A stretch of DNA of 64,000 nt. It comes from Flavobacteriaceae bacterium. Its GTDB lineage: Bacteria > Bacteroidota > Bacteroidia > Flavobacteriales > Flavobacteriaceae. This document shows, piece by piece, positions 41,239 to 50,126 of this stretch. A program made the position numbers and the translations under genes. The stretch's first letter is position 1; each line of letters opens with the position of its first letter. Where the stretch lies: NCBI GenBank assembly GCA_028280265.1, contig JANQMD010000004.1, positions 1 through 64,000 of the forward strand. Reading direction: 5' to 3'. Under the pieces are notes generated by a model that searched no databases, was not told the origin of the DNA, and saw nothing but the letters and a program-made list of their open reading frames with translations.

Positions 41239-42372
41239 CTATTCAAGATTTAATTTAAACAAATCTGAAGAAATTCCATCCGACAGGAACTTTCCTTTTT
41301 GAGTTGTTTTTAATTTTCCATTTTCAATATACAACAAATCTTCTTCTCTGTATTTTTCTGATTGGAGCAACAAATAGTTAAAGTACTTAACCCCAAAATT
41401 TGTTTTCACTCTCTCTAAAGAAACACCCCAAATGGTTCGCAAGCCCGTCATGATATATTCATTATACTGATCTGTTTTGGATAGAATTTCTCTTTCTATA
41501 GGCAAACTTTCCTTTTGAATCGCTTGTATGTATTTTGAATTATTTCTCACATTCCAACTTCGTTGTTTTCCATCGAAAGAGTGAGCAGAAGGACCTATCC
41601 CCAAGTATGATTTCCCTTGCCAATAAGCAGAATTGTTTTTGCTAAAAAATCCCTCTTTCCCAAAATTAGAAAGTTCGTAATGAATCAAATTTGCCTCTCC
41701 CAGTTCCTGAGTTAAAATATCAAATTGCTCTTGAGCATGCTCATCATCCACTTCATCGATAATTCCTTTTTTGATATAGGATTCCAGCGCTGTTTTCGGT
41801 TCTACAGTCAAGGCATAACTAGAGATGTGCGGAATCCCATAAGATAATGCTATCTGAATATTCTCTTTCCATTCTTCATGAGAGGAGCCTGGAATTCCAT
41901 AAATCAAATCCACTGAGATATTTTCAAAGTATTCGGTTGCTTTTGTTAAACATTTTTTAGCTTCTTCAGCATTGTGTGCGCGATTCATCAACTTTAAATC
42001 TCGCTCAAAAAAAGATTGTATTCCAATACTCAAACGATTTACTTTTGACTTAGATAATACTTCAATCGTTTCATCATCCAAGTCATCTGGATTTGCCTCT
42101 AAGGTGATCTCTGGATTTTCAACAACAGAGTGATTTTTATAAACAGCATCAATAACACGATCAATCTCAGATTGAGATAACATACTTGGAGTTCCTCCTC
42201 CAAAATAAATGGTTTCAATCACCTCTCCATTCAATTCATCTTTTCTCATCTCAATCTCTTTGATCAAACATGAGATTAAGTCGTTTTTCTTTTTTAGTGA
42301 GGTGGAAAAATGAAAATCGCAATAGTAACAAGCTTGCTTACAAAATGGAATATGAATATAGATTCCTGCCAT
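41239..42372 (-). CDS. hemW: Radical SAM heme chaperone HemW
   Basis: This 377-residue protein has the radical SAM cluster motif C11-KQA-C15-YY-C18 near the N-terminus (GIYIHIPF before it). ETIYFGGGTPSML and LSIGIQSF are typical, and there is a HemW C-terminal domain. HemW inserts heme into target proteins and was once annotated as oxygen-independent coproporphyrinogen oxidase; the Cys following CxxxCxxC in true HemN is not present. The upstream gap holds a 12-bp inverted repeat. Confidence 0.92.
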   Translation of the reverse strand: MAGIYIHIPFCKQACYYCDFHFSTSLKKKNDLISCLIKEIEMRKDELNGEVIETIYFGGGTPSMLSQSEIDRVIDAVYKNHSVVENPEITLEANPDDLDDETIEVLSKSKVNRLSIGIQSFFERDLKLMNRAHNAEEAKKCLTKATEYFENISVDLIYGIPGSSHEEWKENIQIALSYGIPHISSYALTVEPKTALESYIKKGIIDEVDDEHAQEQFDILTQELGEANLIHYELSNFGKEGFFSKNNSAYWQGKSYLGIGPSAHSFDGKQRSWNVRNNSKYIQAIQKESLPIEREILSKTDQYNEYIMTGLRTIWGVSLERVKTNFGVKYFNYLLLQSEKYREEDLLYIENGKLKTTQKGKFLSDGISSDLFKLNLE

Positions 42373-42384
42373 GAATTAATGTAG

Positions 42385-42430
42385 CAATTTGAAAATTTGA
42401 TGATGTAACAATTGATTCATTTTCAAATTG
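42385..42430. repeat. Inverted repeat CAATTTGAAAAT / ATTTTCAAATTG
   Basis: The perfect 12-bp arms lie at 42385-42396 and 42419-42430, in the gap between the KAP NTPase and hemW. The same words recur in the gap at 54520-54590. Confidence 0.85.
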
Positions 42431-42480
42431 TTTAATTGGCTAATTTATCCTGATTACTCAACATTATTTAGAAATAGTAA

Positions 42481-44622
42481 TTACAAAAATTTGAGTTTTT
42501 TTTCATTATTGTATTCATACCAGAATATGAATTGTTCAACATTATCTTTAGCACTAGATTTCATATACTTATCTGGAAGATTATCTTCACTATATTGATT
42601 TGTTTGCTTCTCGTTGGGAAATTCCTTTTTCGCAAGTGCATAAATAGAAAATACATCTAGTATATTTTCTAGATGTTTGAAATTCTCAAATGATAAAGAT
42701 CCAAAAAACTCATTATTATAGTAAGGTGCAAAAAATCTCATTAATTCTTTAACAGATTTGAAGTCTATTAAAGTCTCGTTTATGTAATCTTGCAGGCTAT
42801 TTTTATCATACTTTCCCCATAACTGCACTACTAATCTATTCTTGAAAGCATCTCTATATATAGGTTTGTCATGTATGGCCAAATTTTTAGCCTTAGAAAC
42901 TAGAAGTTTTTCAATTTCCTTTTCTTTTTTAGGCTTATATGTAGTTATCAATACAGCCAAATCTCTTGCAGACAAACCTTTACACAATTCAAATACCAAG
43001 GTATCGCTTTTACCTTCATATTCTGAAGATAAATTTGAAGCAATATCTGATATTATTCTCTCTCTGTATTCAATGTTAACCTTATGGTCTTTAGATGGAA
43101 AAAGAGTTTCTATATTTTCTAACAAGTACTTAATCAAAAACAGTTTATTTTCCTCAAACCTCATTGTATTAACTAAATTTTGTAATCTAAAAAATGCTTT
43201 ATCAATTTTATAAAAACTAAATACTTCTGATAAGACTTCATTTAATTGTTCGTAATTCTCTTCCGAAATTATCTTTCTAATATTAAAAATTGTCTTATTA
43301 GATACTTCTCCTGTAACGTGTAAGGAAAAATAACGATCAAAATTCCTACTGTAATTTATCCTGAGTTCTTTTATTTGTTTAGGACTATCAGACTTTTTTA
43401 TTTCATTCCTCAAAGGGAATAAAAGATCTACTATATGTTTTTCTTTTGGGAACCTTTTGTAAATATCCTCTCTATTTCCGTTTACTGAATCTCTGGAAGT
43501 TATATCATTGCTAAAATCTATTATTTCACTATTTAAATAGAAACCCCTATTGTAATAATTCTTTATATAATTATAACATTCTCCGTTTTTTATTTTCAAA
43601 ACCTCTATCCAAAATAAATCTCTAAGGTTAACTTCATCACCTATAGCAAACGCATCAATAAAGAAACTATTTAAAATTCTTATTATTTCTCTGGGAGTTT
43701 TGAAAGTAACATTCCAATATTCAAGTAATATTTCTTTGTACTCTTCCTCTTTCCTTTTTGAATCCTTTAAATCCAGATTATTAAAAACCTTTCTCAATTT
43801 ATTCTCAAAAAAACTCTTTAAATCATCTCTCTCGATTCTTGGCAAGTGTATAGGGATATTAATTATTTTCTCTAAAAATAGCTTCCCATCATTTTTTCCC
43901 TTGCCATATCTATTCCCAATAGCTTTGGCTATTTGATTTTCATCTAAAGTAATCAGGTAAATAAAATTCTTAAAATTCGCATTGAGCTTTATCAATTTTA
44001 AAAGTGAATAAATTTCTTCCTTATCCAACCTATCAATATCATCTATAAATACAACAATCTTATAGTTAGAGATCTCAAGTTTCTCATCAACTTTTTTGAT
44101 AATACTTTCAATGCTTAACTCCTTTCCTTTAATATCCTCTCCCAGTGCTTTAAAAACTTCTGAAGTTTCAAAACTTACTTTAGTTCCAAGAAATTTAGGT
44201 ATACCAAATGAAGTCGATATTTTTACAGCTTTTAAATATCTCGATAATGATATTATCCTTTCACCTACTACTCTTAAAATATCATTATTTTGTATGGTCA
44301 TCAGTTTAGATAAACCCTCAAAAAAATCAAATTGCATTTCTTCTGCGGATGAATATCGCCAAGGGTTAAAACTATACTTTAAAATTCCTTTTTGATTATT
44401 TTTCTTTTCCCATAGATCAATTTTAGATTCTATTAATTGCAGAAATGATGTTTTTCCTTCACCCCATTTTCCATAAATACCAATAGTTATAGGCTCTGAA
44501 TTATCAGAATTTAACTGTATTAATCTTTGAACTTTTTTTGCGTAATGCTGAAAATTAAACAAATCATCTTTCTCTTTACTTATTGGAGAATTATCCAAAA
44601 AATAATTTTTATTTGTTTTCAT
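42481..44622 (-). CDS. KAP-family P-loop NTPase
   Basis: This 713-residue protein has Walker A G51KWGEGKTS, then WRYSS, and Walker B IVVFIDDIDRL (D194/D195). The sensor-like segment NFIYLITLDENQIAKAIGNRYG follows, and ETPREI-like TFKTPREIIRILNSFF lies later. These define the KAP group, which includes the phage-exclusion protein PifA. Unlike many KAP proteins, no transmembrane helices are seen between Walker A and B, so it is probably soluble. The codon content is very AT-rich and it sits alone between hemW and ruvC, as expected for an acquired gene. A defence role is inferred. Confidence 0.82.
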   Translation of the reverse strand: MKTNKNYFLDNSPISKEKDDLFNFQHYAKKVQRLIQLNSDNSEPITIGIYGKWGEGKTSFLQLIESKIDLWEKKNNQKGILKYSFNPWRYSSAEEMQFDFFEGLSKLMTIQNNDILRVVGERIISLSRYLKAVKISTSFGIPKFLGTKVSFETSEVFKALGEDIKGKELSIESIIKKVDEKLEISNYKIVVFIDDIDRLDKEEIYSLLKLIKLNANFKNFIYLITLDENQIAKAIGNRYGKGKNDGKLFLEKIINIPIHLPRIERDDLKSFFENKLRKVFNNLDLKDSKRKEEEYKEILLEYWNVTFKTPREIIRILNSFFIDAFAIGDEVNLRDLFWIEVLKIKNGECYNYIKNYYNRGFYLNSEIIDFSNDITSRDSVNGNREDIYKRFPKEKHIVDLLFPLRNEIKKSDSPKQIKELRINYSRNFDRYFSLHVTGEVSNKTIFNIRKIISEENYEQLNEVLSEVFSFYKIDKAFFRLQNLVNTMRFEENKLFLIKYLLENIETLFPSKDHKVNIEYRERIISDIASNLSSEYEGKSDTLVFELCKGLSARDLAVLITTYKPKKEKEIEKLLVSKAKNLAIHDKPIYRDAFKNRLVVQLWGKYDKNSLQDYINETLIDFKSVKELMRFFAPYYNNEFFGSLSFENFKHLENILDVFSIYALAKKEFPNEKQTNQYSEDNLPDKYMKSSAKDNVEQFIFWYEYNNEKKLKFL

Positions 44623-44686
44623 TGTATTGCTTTTTCTTTATCATATATCATATTCAATAATGCTCTAAGAGCGATATTGATTACCG

Positions 44687-45238
44687 TTAATTAATTTTTC
44701 TAGGGTTCTGTTTCACAAAAGCAGCCCAACCTGTATAACTCTTTCCTTGAACTGGTTTCCCTAGATTGTAAAAATGACAAACTGCTGCAGCCAATCCATC
44801 TGTTGCATCTAAATTTTTAGGCAGTTCTTTAATTTTTAAAAGGCTTTGTAGCATCTTGGCAACTTGCTCTTTACTGGCATTTCCATTTCCTGTAATGGCC
44901 ATTTTTATTTTTTTTGGAGAATATTCAGTGATAGGCACTTCGCGTGACAATCCTGCCGCCATGGCCACTCCTTGTGCCCTTCCTAGTTTTAACATCGATT
45001 GTACATTCTTGCCATAAAAAGGTGCTTCAATAGCTATTTCATCTGGGTGATAGGTATCGATTAATTGAACGGTTCGTTCGAAAATCAACTTTAGTTTTAG
45101 ATAATGATCCTCGTATTTTTTTAAGTGTAGCTCATTGAGTTGTAGGAATTCCATTTTTTTTCCAACAACTCTAATCAGACCAAAACCCATAATGGTCGTT
45201 CCTGGATCAATTCCTAAAATGATTTTTTCTGTTTTCAG
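44687..45238 (-). CDS. ruvC: Holliday junction resolvase RuvC, non-ATG start
   Basis: This 183-residue nuclease resolves Holliday junctions with RuvAB. The catalytic Asp lies in ILGIDPGTTIMGFGL, Glu in IAIEAPFYGKN, and the C-terminal acidic pair in ATDGLAAAVCH. The first ATG (45190) lies after the IDPGT motif and would remove the catalytic Asp. Upstream in frame there is only CTG at 45238 before a TAG at 45245-45247. The true start is therefore CTG, or a sequence error or frameshift exists here. Confidence 0.85.
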   Translation of the reverse strand: MKTEKIILGIDPGTTIMGFGLIRVVGKKMEFLQLNELHLKKYEDHYLKLKLIFERTVQLIDTYHPDEIAIEAPFYGKNVQSMLKLGRAQGVAMAAGLSREVPITEYSPKKIKMAITGNGNASKEQVAKMLQSLLKIKELPKNLDATDGLAAAVCHFYNLGKPVQGKSYTGWAAFVKQNPRKIN

Positions 45239-45384
45239 AAGACTCTATTTTAATCATTACGAATGCATCTGTCTACCGAAGGCTAGATAAAGCTACCTTA
45301 CTAAAACTGAAAAGATTACTTCGTTATATTCCCAAATCAAGTTTGAAGCAAGCTTCGTAATGACGATTATTTCCTATTTTGCCG

Positions 45385-46326
45385 ATGATGTTCGGACTCC
45401 TTTCATACAAATCTAAGCAATTCTTATGGCTTGTCTTAAAACTACTGATTGTAATTCTTTGTGGATATTTCATCTATGATATTCTAAGCAATCATTCGAA
45501 TTTAAAATTTTCTAACTTTCAATCAATTTTAGCAAGTTTTGATGTTTTATCACTGAAAAATAGCACTTTTCTCCTCGTTTTCACTTTTTTTAATTGGTTT
45601 TTTGAAATCAAAAAATGGCAAATTCTAGTCAAAAAAACTCAGAAAATTTCTTTTTCTGAAGCGACGGAACAATCGCTGAGTTCGTTGACATTTTCGTTAA
45701 TTACACCCAACAGAATTGGTGAATACGGTGCAAAAGCTTTGTATTATTCGAAAGAAAAAAGAAAAAAAATTTTGACATTGAATTTTGCAGGGAACTTCTA
45801 TCAATTACTAGCAACGATCGTTTTTGGGGTTTTAGGTTTATGTTATTTACTCCTCTCTTTTTCATTTTACTATTTGACGCTACAAAAGTTATTAATCATT
45901 CTTGGAATTCTATCAGTTTTCCTAGTCATTCTTTGGCTTGTATTAAAGCAACTTCAGATAGGACAACGGCTACAGAAATTTGTGAGTTCTTTGAACAATC
46001 CAACTGCTTTTATTTTTGCTTTTATCCGATACTTGATTTTTTCACATCAGTTTTATGTTCTGCTGATCATTTTTAACAATTCCATCACCTATATTGATGC
46101 TATGGCTAGTATTTCTGCTATGTACTTGCTCTCCTCTCTTGTACCCATGTTGTCCTTTTTCGATTTTGCTGTAAAAGGCTCCGTAGCGATTCTTATTTTT
46201 AGTTTGTTTGAAATCGACCCAGTTATCATTTTTAGTATTACTACCTTTATGTGGGTTCTCAATTTCGCTATTCCAGCAATTTTTGGGAGCTACTTTGTGT
46301 TAACATTTAAACCACAGAGAGGGTGA
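45385..46326 (+). CDS. Flippase-like integral membrane protein (UPF0104/LPG-synthase membrane domain)
   Basis: This 313-residue protein has about eight hydrophobic helices. The motifs NRIGEYGAKALYY after SLITP, and SSLVPMLSFFDFAVKGS in the C-terminal half, are like the lysylphosphatidylglycerol synthase membrane/flippase family. ATG 45385 (or 45388) is preferred over an upstream TTG. The stop overlaps the start of the GT2 gene (GTGA), so the pair probably works together on a lipid-linked product. Confidence 0.75.
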   Translation: MMFGLLSYKSKQFLWLVLKLLIVILCGYFIYDILSNHSNLKFSNFQSILASFDVLSLKNSTFLLVFTFFNWFFEIKKWQILVKKTQKISFSEATEQSLSSLTFSLITPNRIGEYGAKALYYSKEKRKKILTLNFAGNFYQLLATIVFGVLGLCYLLLSFSFYYLTLQKLLIILGILSVFLVILWLVLKQLQIGQRLQKFVSSLNNPTAFIFAFIRYLIFSHQFYVLLIIFNNSITYIDAMASISAMYLLSSLVPMLSFFDFAVKGSVAILIFSLFEIDPVIIFSITTFMWVLNFAIPAIFGSYFVLTFKPQRG

Positions 46327-47447
46327 TACTACTTCTTTTTATTATTACTTTTTTTTACGTTGTATTCATCTTAATACTGAGTTACGGCTTTAATAGAATA
46401 CCTTCTTTTAAAATCTCAGATGACACTCAAAAAACAGGTTTCTCTATTGTGATCCCTTTTCGAAATGAAGCTCAAAATCTTCCTGCACTACTAAACTCAA
46501 TTCAAGCACTTTCATATCCAACAAATCAATTTGAAATTCTTTTTGTCAATGATGCATCTTCGGATGATTCCATGACTATTATTGAGAGAAGTATGAAAGC
46601 TTTTCAATTTGATTATCAAATTTTGAATGCTAAAAGAAATACAAACTCACCCAAGAAAGATGCGATTCTGACTGCCATAGAGATTGCCAAATATAAGTGG
46701 ATTCTTACCACCGATGCCGATTGTCTTCTCCCTAAAAATTGGTTATTTACTTTTTCTGATTTCATTCAGCAAAATGATTGCAAGATGGTTATTGGTCCAG
46801 TTAACTATCAGACAAAGTCATCCTTCTTACATCATTTTCAAATGCTCGATTTTATGAGTTTACAAGCTTCTACCATAGGTGGATTTGGCATCAAAAAACC
46901 TTTTTTGTGCAATGGTGCCAATCTTGCATACCGGAAAGATGTATTTAAAGAGGTCAATGGATTTGAAGGAAATACTCAGATGGCAAGTGGTGATGATATT
47001 TTCTTACTTGAAAAAATTTACATGGCTTACCCAAATAGTGTGTATTTTTTAAAATCTAAATCTGCTATTGTTTGTACATCGCCAGTAAATTCATGGAGTG
47101 GATTAATTCATCAAAGAATGCGTTGGGCTGCAAAGTCAAGTCAATATCAGTTGATGATTGGTAAAATCATCGGGTCGATTGTGTTTCTGATGAATCTAAG
47201 TTTCCTGATTGCCTTATTTAGTATGATTTGGAGTGAGCAATACAGTTTTTTTTATTTGCTATTGATTGTTATTAAAATCTGTGTAGACTTTAGCCTGTTG
47301 GAAAAAGCTTCTATTTTTTATAATGGTTATAAAAAGATGAAAGACTATGAATTGAGTAGTCTTTTGTATCCTTTTTTTAGCACCTATGTTGTACTCAAAA
47401 GTCTACTAGGAAAGTATGAATGGAAAGAAAGAGAATTTCGAAAATAG
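46323..47447 (+). CDS. Membrane-bound family 2 glycosyltransferase
   Basis: This 374-residue protein has one N-terminal helix, the GT2 core FSIVIPFRNEAQNLP, LFVNDASSDDS, TTDADCLLP (DxD-like), SGDDIFLLEK and QRMRWAAKS. Two to three helices lie at the C-terminus. The QxxRW motif suggests a processive or polyprenyl-linked transferase. It starts with GTG overlapping the stop of the flippase-like gene. The sugar donor is unknown. Confidence 0.88.
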   Translation: MILLLFIITFFYVVFILILSYGFNRIPSFKISDDTQKTGFSIVIPFRNEAQNLPALLNSIQALSYPTNQFEILFVNDASSDDSMTIIERSMKAFQFDYQILNAKRNTNSPKKDAILTAIEIAKYKWILTTDADCLLPKNWLFTFSDFIQQNDCKMVIGPVNYQTKSSFLHHFQMLDFMSLQASTIGGFGIKKPFLCNGANLAYRKDVFKEVNGFEGNTQMASGDDIFLLEKIYMAYPNSVYFLKSKSAIVCTSPVNSWSGLIHQRMRWAAKSSQYQLMIGKIIGSIVFLMNLSFLIALFSMIWSEQYSFFYLLLIVIKICVDFSLLEKASIFYNGYKKMKDYELSSLLYPFFSTYVVLKSLLGKYEWKEREFRK

Positions 47448-47537
47448 CTGAATGAGATTGTACTAAATTTTTGTCAGTTTGAATGGTAAATCTTTAGTGT
47501 GACACTCGAAGTGACATTCTTCACTCTTTAAAAAGCG

Positions 47538-47672
47538 CTAATTAAAAATTTGCTCCAAGATGCTATCTGCATAAAGCCATAGAATAATCACCAAAAACAA
47601 CAACAATACCAAAACAATCCCTCTTTTAGGATTGGATTTTTTTCTTCTACCATATCTTCTTTGAAATTCCAT
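47538..47672 (-). CDS. 44-residue membrane protein
   Basis: The minus-strand frame reads MEFQRRYGRRKKSNPKRG, then a hydrophobic helix IVLVLLLFLVIILWLY and ADSILEQIFN, with stop at 47538-47540. It has a strongly basic head and a single helix, as in many small regulatory membrane proteins. It lies in a 344-bp gap between the GT2 gene and the 47792-48577 gene. The rest of the gap, 47673-47791, shows no feature. Confidence 0.6.
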   Translation of the reverse strand: MEFQRRYGRRKKSNPKRGIVLVLLLFLVIILWLYADSILEQIFN

Positions 47673-47791
47673 AATAATTATTTTTCTCTATGTTTTAGCT
47701 ATGATTTCATTGTAAAGTCATCCACAGGATTATTCCGTCGAAATCAATCCGTTTAATTAATACTTCTATTTTTTGTGATACAAAACCGCAA

Positions 47792-48577
47792 TTATTTTGG
47801 TATTGTTATATAATATTTCATTCGAAATATTTTTTTTTTCAAATAATTAGTTACAATCCTTACGTCTTCATAAGAAGCTAAATTCCCTCTTCCCAAAAAA
47901 GGAATTATAATTACATTTAATATTCCTTTTTTATACACTTTTATATTTGCTTTTTTTTCATTCGATAAACTAATCGAGTCAAATAAAAGTTCAATCTTTT
48001 CATTTTCATTAAAAAAAGTTCTTTCAAAATACCCTGTATATTCTTTAGTGGAAAAGCAAATAATGTTTTTGGGTTTAAACTTTGAAGATAATTCTTTTAT
48101 AAATTTAATTCTATTGTCAAAAATATTGCCATAATATTCTGACTTTGTAATATTTAATTTTGATTCAAAAGATTTGTCCCAACTAATATCTTTTTTTGCT
48201 AAAGGGAAAAGATTGATTTTAAATATTTCAGATTCTTTATTGTATAGGTGATTTTTTAGAATACAATCAATTTTCTCTTTACTTGGAAATTCATTTTTAA
48301 AGAAAAGATTAGAATAAATTGAGGCTAGATATTTGTCAAAAAAAGATTTTAAAAATATTTCTGGACAATCATTACGATAAGGAATCAAGAATTTTTCTAC
48401 TTCGTTGAACAAAATATATTCTTCATAATATTCCGCCATTTTTTCCAACTCACTACCAAATTCAATTCCACAAAACCAATAATTAGAATAGGGATTCCCA
48501 CCATCCATTCCCAAAAATGACGGCTCTCCTTTTTTTATTTTCTGTAATTCTAGATTTAAATATTCAATTCCTTTCAT
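47792..48577 (-). CDS. Unrecognised AT-rich protein
   Basis: This 261-residue protein has SFLGMDGGNPYSNYWFCGIEFG at the start, a middle FKINLFPLAKKDISW, and later KPKNIICFSTKEYTGYF and VIIIPFLGRGNLASYEDVR. This spacing faintly resembles a uracil-DNA-glycosylase-like fold (G-D-x-N / late LG.G), but I cannot assign it. The base content is clearly more AT-rich than that of its neighbours mnmD and the GT2 gene, so it is probably an acquired gene. Confidence 0.6.
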   Translation of the reverse strand: MKGIEYLNLELQKIKKGEPSFLGMDGGNPYSNYWFCGIEFGSELEKMAEYYEEYILFNEVEKFLIPYRNDCPEIFLKSFFDKYLASIYSNLFFKNEFPSKEKIDCILKNHLYNKESEIFKINLFPLAKKDISWDKSFESKLNITKSEYYGNIFDNRIKFIKELSSKFKPKNIICFSTKEYTGYFERTFFNENEKIELLFDSISLSNEKKANIKVYKKGILNVIIIPFLGRGNLASYEDVRIVTNYLKKKIFRMKYYITIPK

Positions 48578-48654
48578 AAAAATTTTTGAGTATGCTTTAC
48601 AACGAAGATATAAATTTACTCAATACTAGATTCTAATTTTATCACGCGAACCAT

Positions 48655-49338
48655 TTAGCTACGCTGAACGTCGCTCGCCATTTTTATGGCTCGCAACATT
48701 TCTCTTTTCCCTGGTGGTCCGGGTAAACGTTCTACTTTGAAACCGACTTCCTGCATGGCTCTTCTTACAGATCCCTTGGAAGAATAGGTCACTAAAACTC
48801 CATTTACTTTTAGAGCCTTGTACATCAAAGAAAATATGTCTTTTGTCCATAGATTGGGCTGCACTCTGGCTCCAAAAGCATCAAAATAAATAAGGTCATA
48901 CATATCTTGATCTTCGATTTCATGAAAAAACTGTTTTCTTTTGGTCAACGAGAAATTTGGAGATATCACTTGACTCTCTTCCCAAGAGTTTTGATGCATC
49001 TCCCAAAAAGTAGTTTGATACCCCTTTGCTTTTAACTCAGAAGCATAATTCAGCTGTAGAATTTCTTCCATAGCTACAGGATATGCCTCCACCCCTACGT
49101 AATCTATTTCCAGTTTTCTTTTTTCAGACTCTAAAAATGTAATAAATGCATTCAGGCCCGTACCAAATCCTATCTCTAAAATGGAAACTTGCGACTGTGA
49201 GCAAACATCCAATCCATTCTTGATAAAGACATGATAAGCTTCCTGAATAGCCCCGTGTTTGGAATGATACTGCTCGTTCCAATCGGGTAAATGAATGGTT
49301 GTAGAACCATCAGAAGTTGTAATGATTTCTCTTTTCAA
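48655..49338 (-). CDS. mnmD: tRNA 5-methylaminomethyl-2-thiouridine methyltransferase MnmD
   Basis: This 227-residue Rossmann methyltransferase has TSDGSTTIHLPDWNEQYHSKHGA at the start, ILEIGFGTGLNAF as SAM motif I, IYFDAFGARVQPNLW and the C-terminal LPGPPGKREMLRA. It is the stand-alone version of the MnmC methyltransferase domain and acts on the wobble uridine of tRNAs. No fused oxidase domain is present, as is usual in Bacteroidota. Confidence 0.9.
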   Translation of the reverse strand: MKREIITTSDGSTTIHLPDWNEQYHSKHGAIQEAYHVFIKNGLDVCSQSQVSILEIGFGTGLNAFITFLESEKRKLEIDYVGVEAYPVAMEEILQLNYASELKAKGYQTTFWEMHQNSWEESQVISPNFSLTKRKQFFHEIEDQDMYDLIYFDAFGARVQPNLWTKDIFSLMYKALKVNGVLVTYSSKGSVRRAMQEVGFKVERLPGPPGKREMLRAIKMASDVQRS

Positions 49339-49360
49339 CTGTATTTATTATTACGAAAAA

Positions 49361-49390
49361 ATGGTGTCTTCGACTTCGCTCAGACACCAT
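49361..49390. repeat. Hairpin repeat ATGGTGTCT / AGACACCAT
   Basis: The 9-bp perfect arms lie around the loop TCGACTTCGCTC. It lies 22 bp upstream of the mnmD start on its 5' side and 110 bp after the DUF4920 gene, and could end the DUF4920 transcript. Confidence 0.75.
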
Positions 49391-49500
49391 CATCCTTATT
49401 TTTCAAACTCTAGGTTGTTTGATTATTAGAAAGATAGATTTTTAAAATATGAATGAGTCGATCAAAAATCCAGCAATCCTGAAATCTAAGAATCTAGATA

Positions 49501-50004
49501 CTACTTTTTCATCAAAACACCGCTAGCTTCGAAAGCCAACTCTAATTTAGGTTCTGTAATTTTTGCGATCTCTTCTTTGCTTTTCCCAGCATCTTCAGCA
49601 TAGTGTTTTAGCTCGTCTACAGACACTTCTTTTACGAAAGCCTTTCCTTCAACTATTACTTCTTTTCCATGAGAATCTAAAGGCATAAAGAATCCATAAT
49701 CTTTAAAACGCACCATAATGGTCTCTTCAGTTTCTCCCGCTGGCAATTTTATCCAACATCCTTTTTTAGAGCATACTTCTTTGATGGAAGATGCGAACTT
49801 AAGATTGATTGTATCTCCTGCTTTTAGCCCTTGATACTTACTCAATGCATCTATAGAAGTCAAATAATCTGCATCAGAAATTTCAGCTCCATAGGAGTTA
49901 TAGACGCTAGCTGTTTCTTTCTTTTCTTCTTTTTTCTCCTCTTTATTTGCCTTACAGGATACAACAAGAACTGATACGACAAGAATCATTAATAGCTTTT
50001 TCAT
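49501..50004 (-). CDS. DUF4920-type lipoprotein
   Basis: This 167-residue protein has a lipobox (VLVVSC) and a Lys/Glu-rich linker. The domain has VYNSYGAEIS, VCSKKGCWIKLPAG, VRFKDYGFFMPLD and GKEVIVEGKAFVKEVS. The fold looks like an OB-type beta barrel; the CxxxGCW pair may hold metal or a disulfide. It is divergent from ilvE. Function unknown. Confidence 0.8.
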   Translation of the reverse strand: MKKLLMILVVSVLVVSCKANKEEKKEEKKETASVYNSYGAEISDADYLTSIDALSKYQGLKAGDTINLKFASSIKEVCSKKGCWIKLPAGETEETIMVRFKDYGFFMPLDSHGKEVIVEGKAFVKEVSVDELKHYAEDAGKSKEEIAKITEPKLELAFEASGVLMKK

Positions 50005-50093
50005 GATTAAGTTTAAATTTTATGTAGAACAAAGATAGTTGTTTAGAATCAAAGCATTCCCAAGGTTTTATTAAAAACGAGCTTAAAATTTTA

Positions 50094-50101
50094 TACCTTT
50101 G
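50094..50101 (+). promoter_or_regulatory. Promoter -7 element of ilvE
   Basis: TACCTTTG fits TAnnTTTG and lies 25 bp upstream of the ATG at 50127. No clear TTG box is seen. Confidence 0.5.
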
Positions 50102-50126
50102 CTGCCTCTTAATTAAAGATTGTAAC

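Noticed and set aside
42385..42430. The 12-bp inverted repeat considered as a terminator
   Set aside because: There is no GC-rich stem or T run after either arm; it fits the AT-rich repeat words seen in other gaps.
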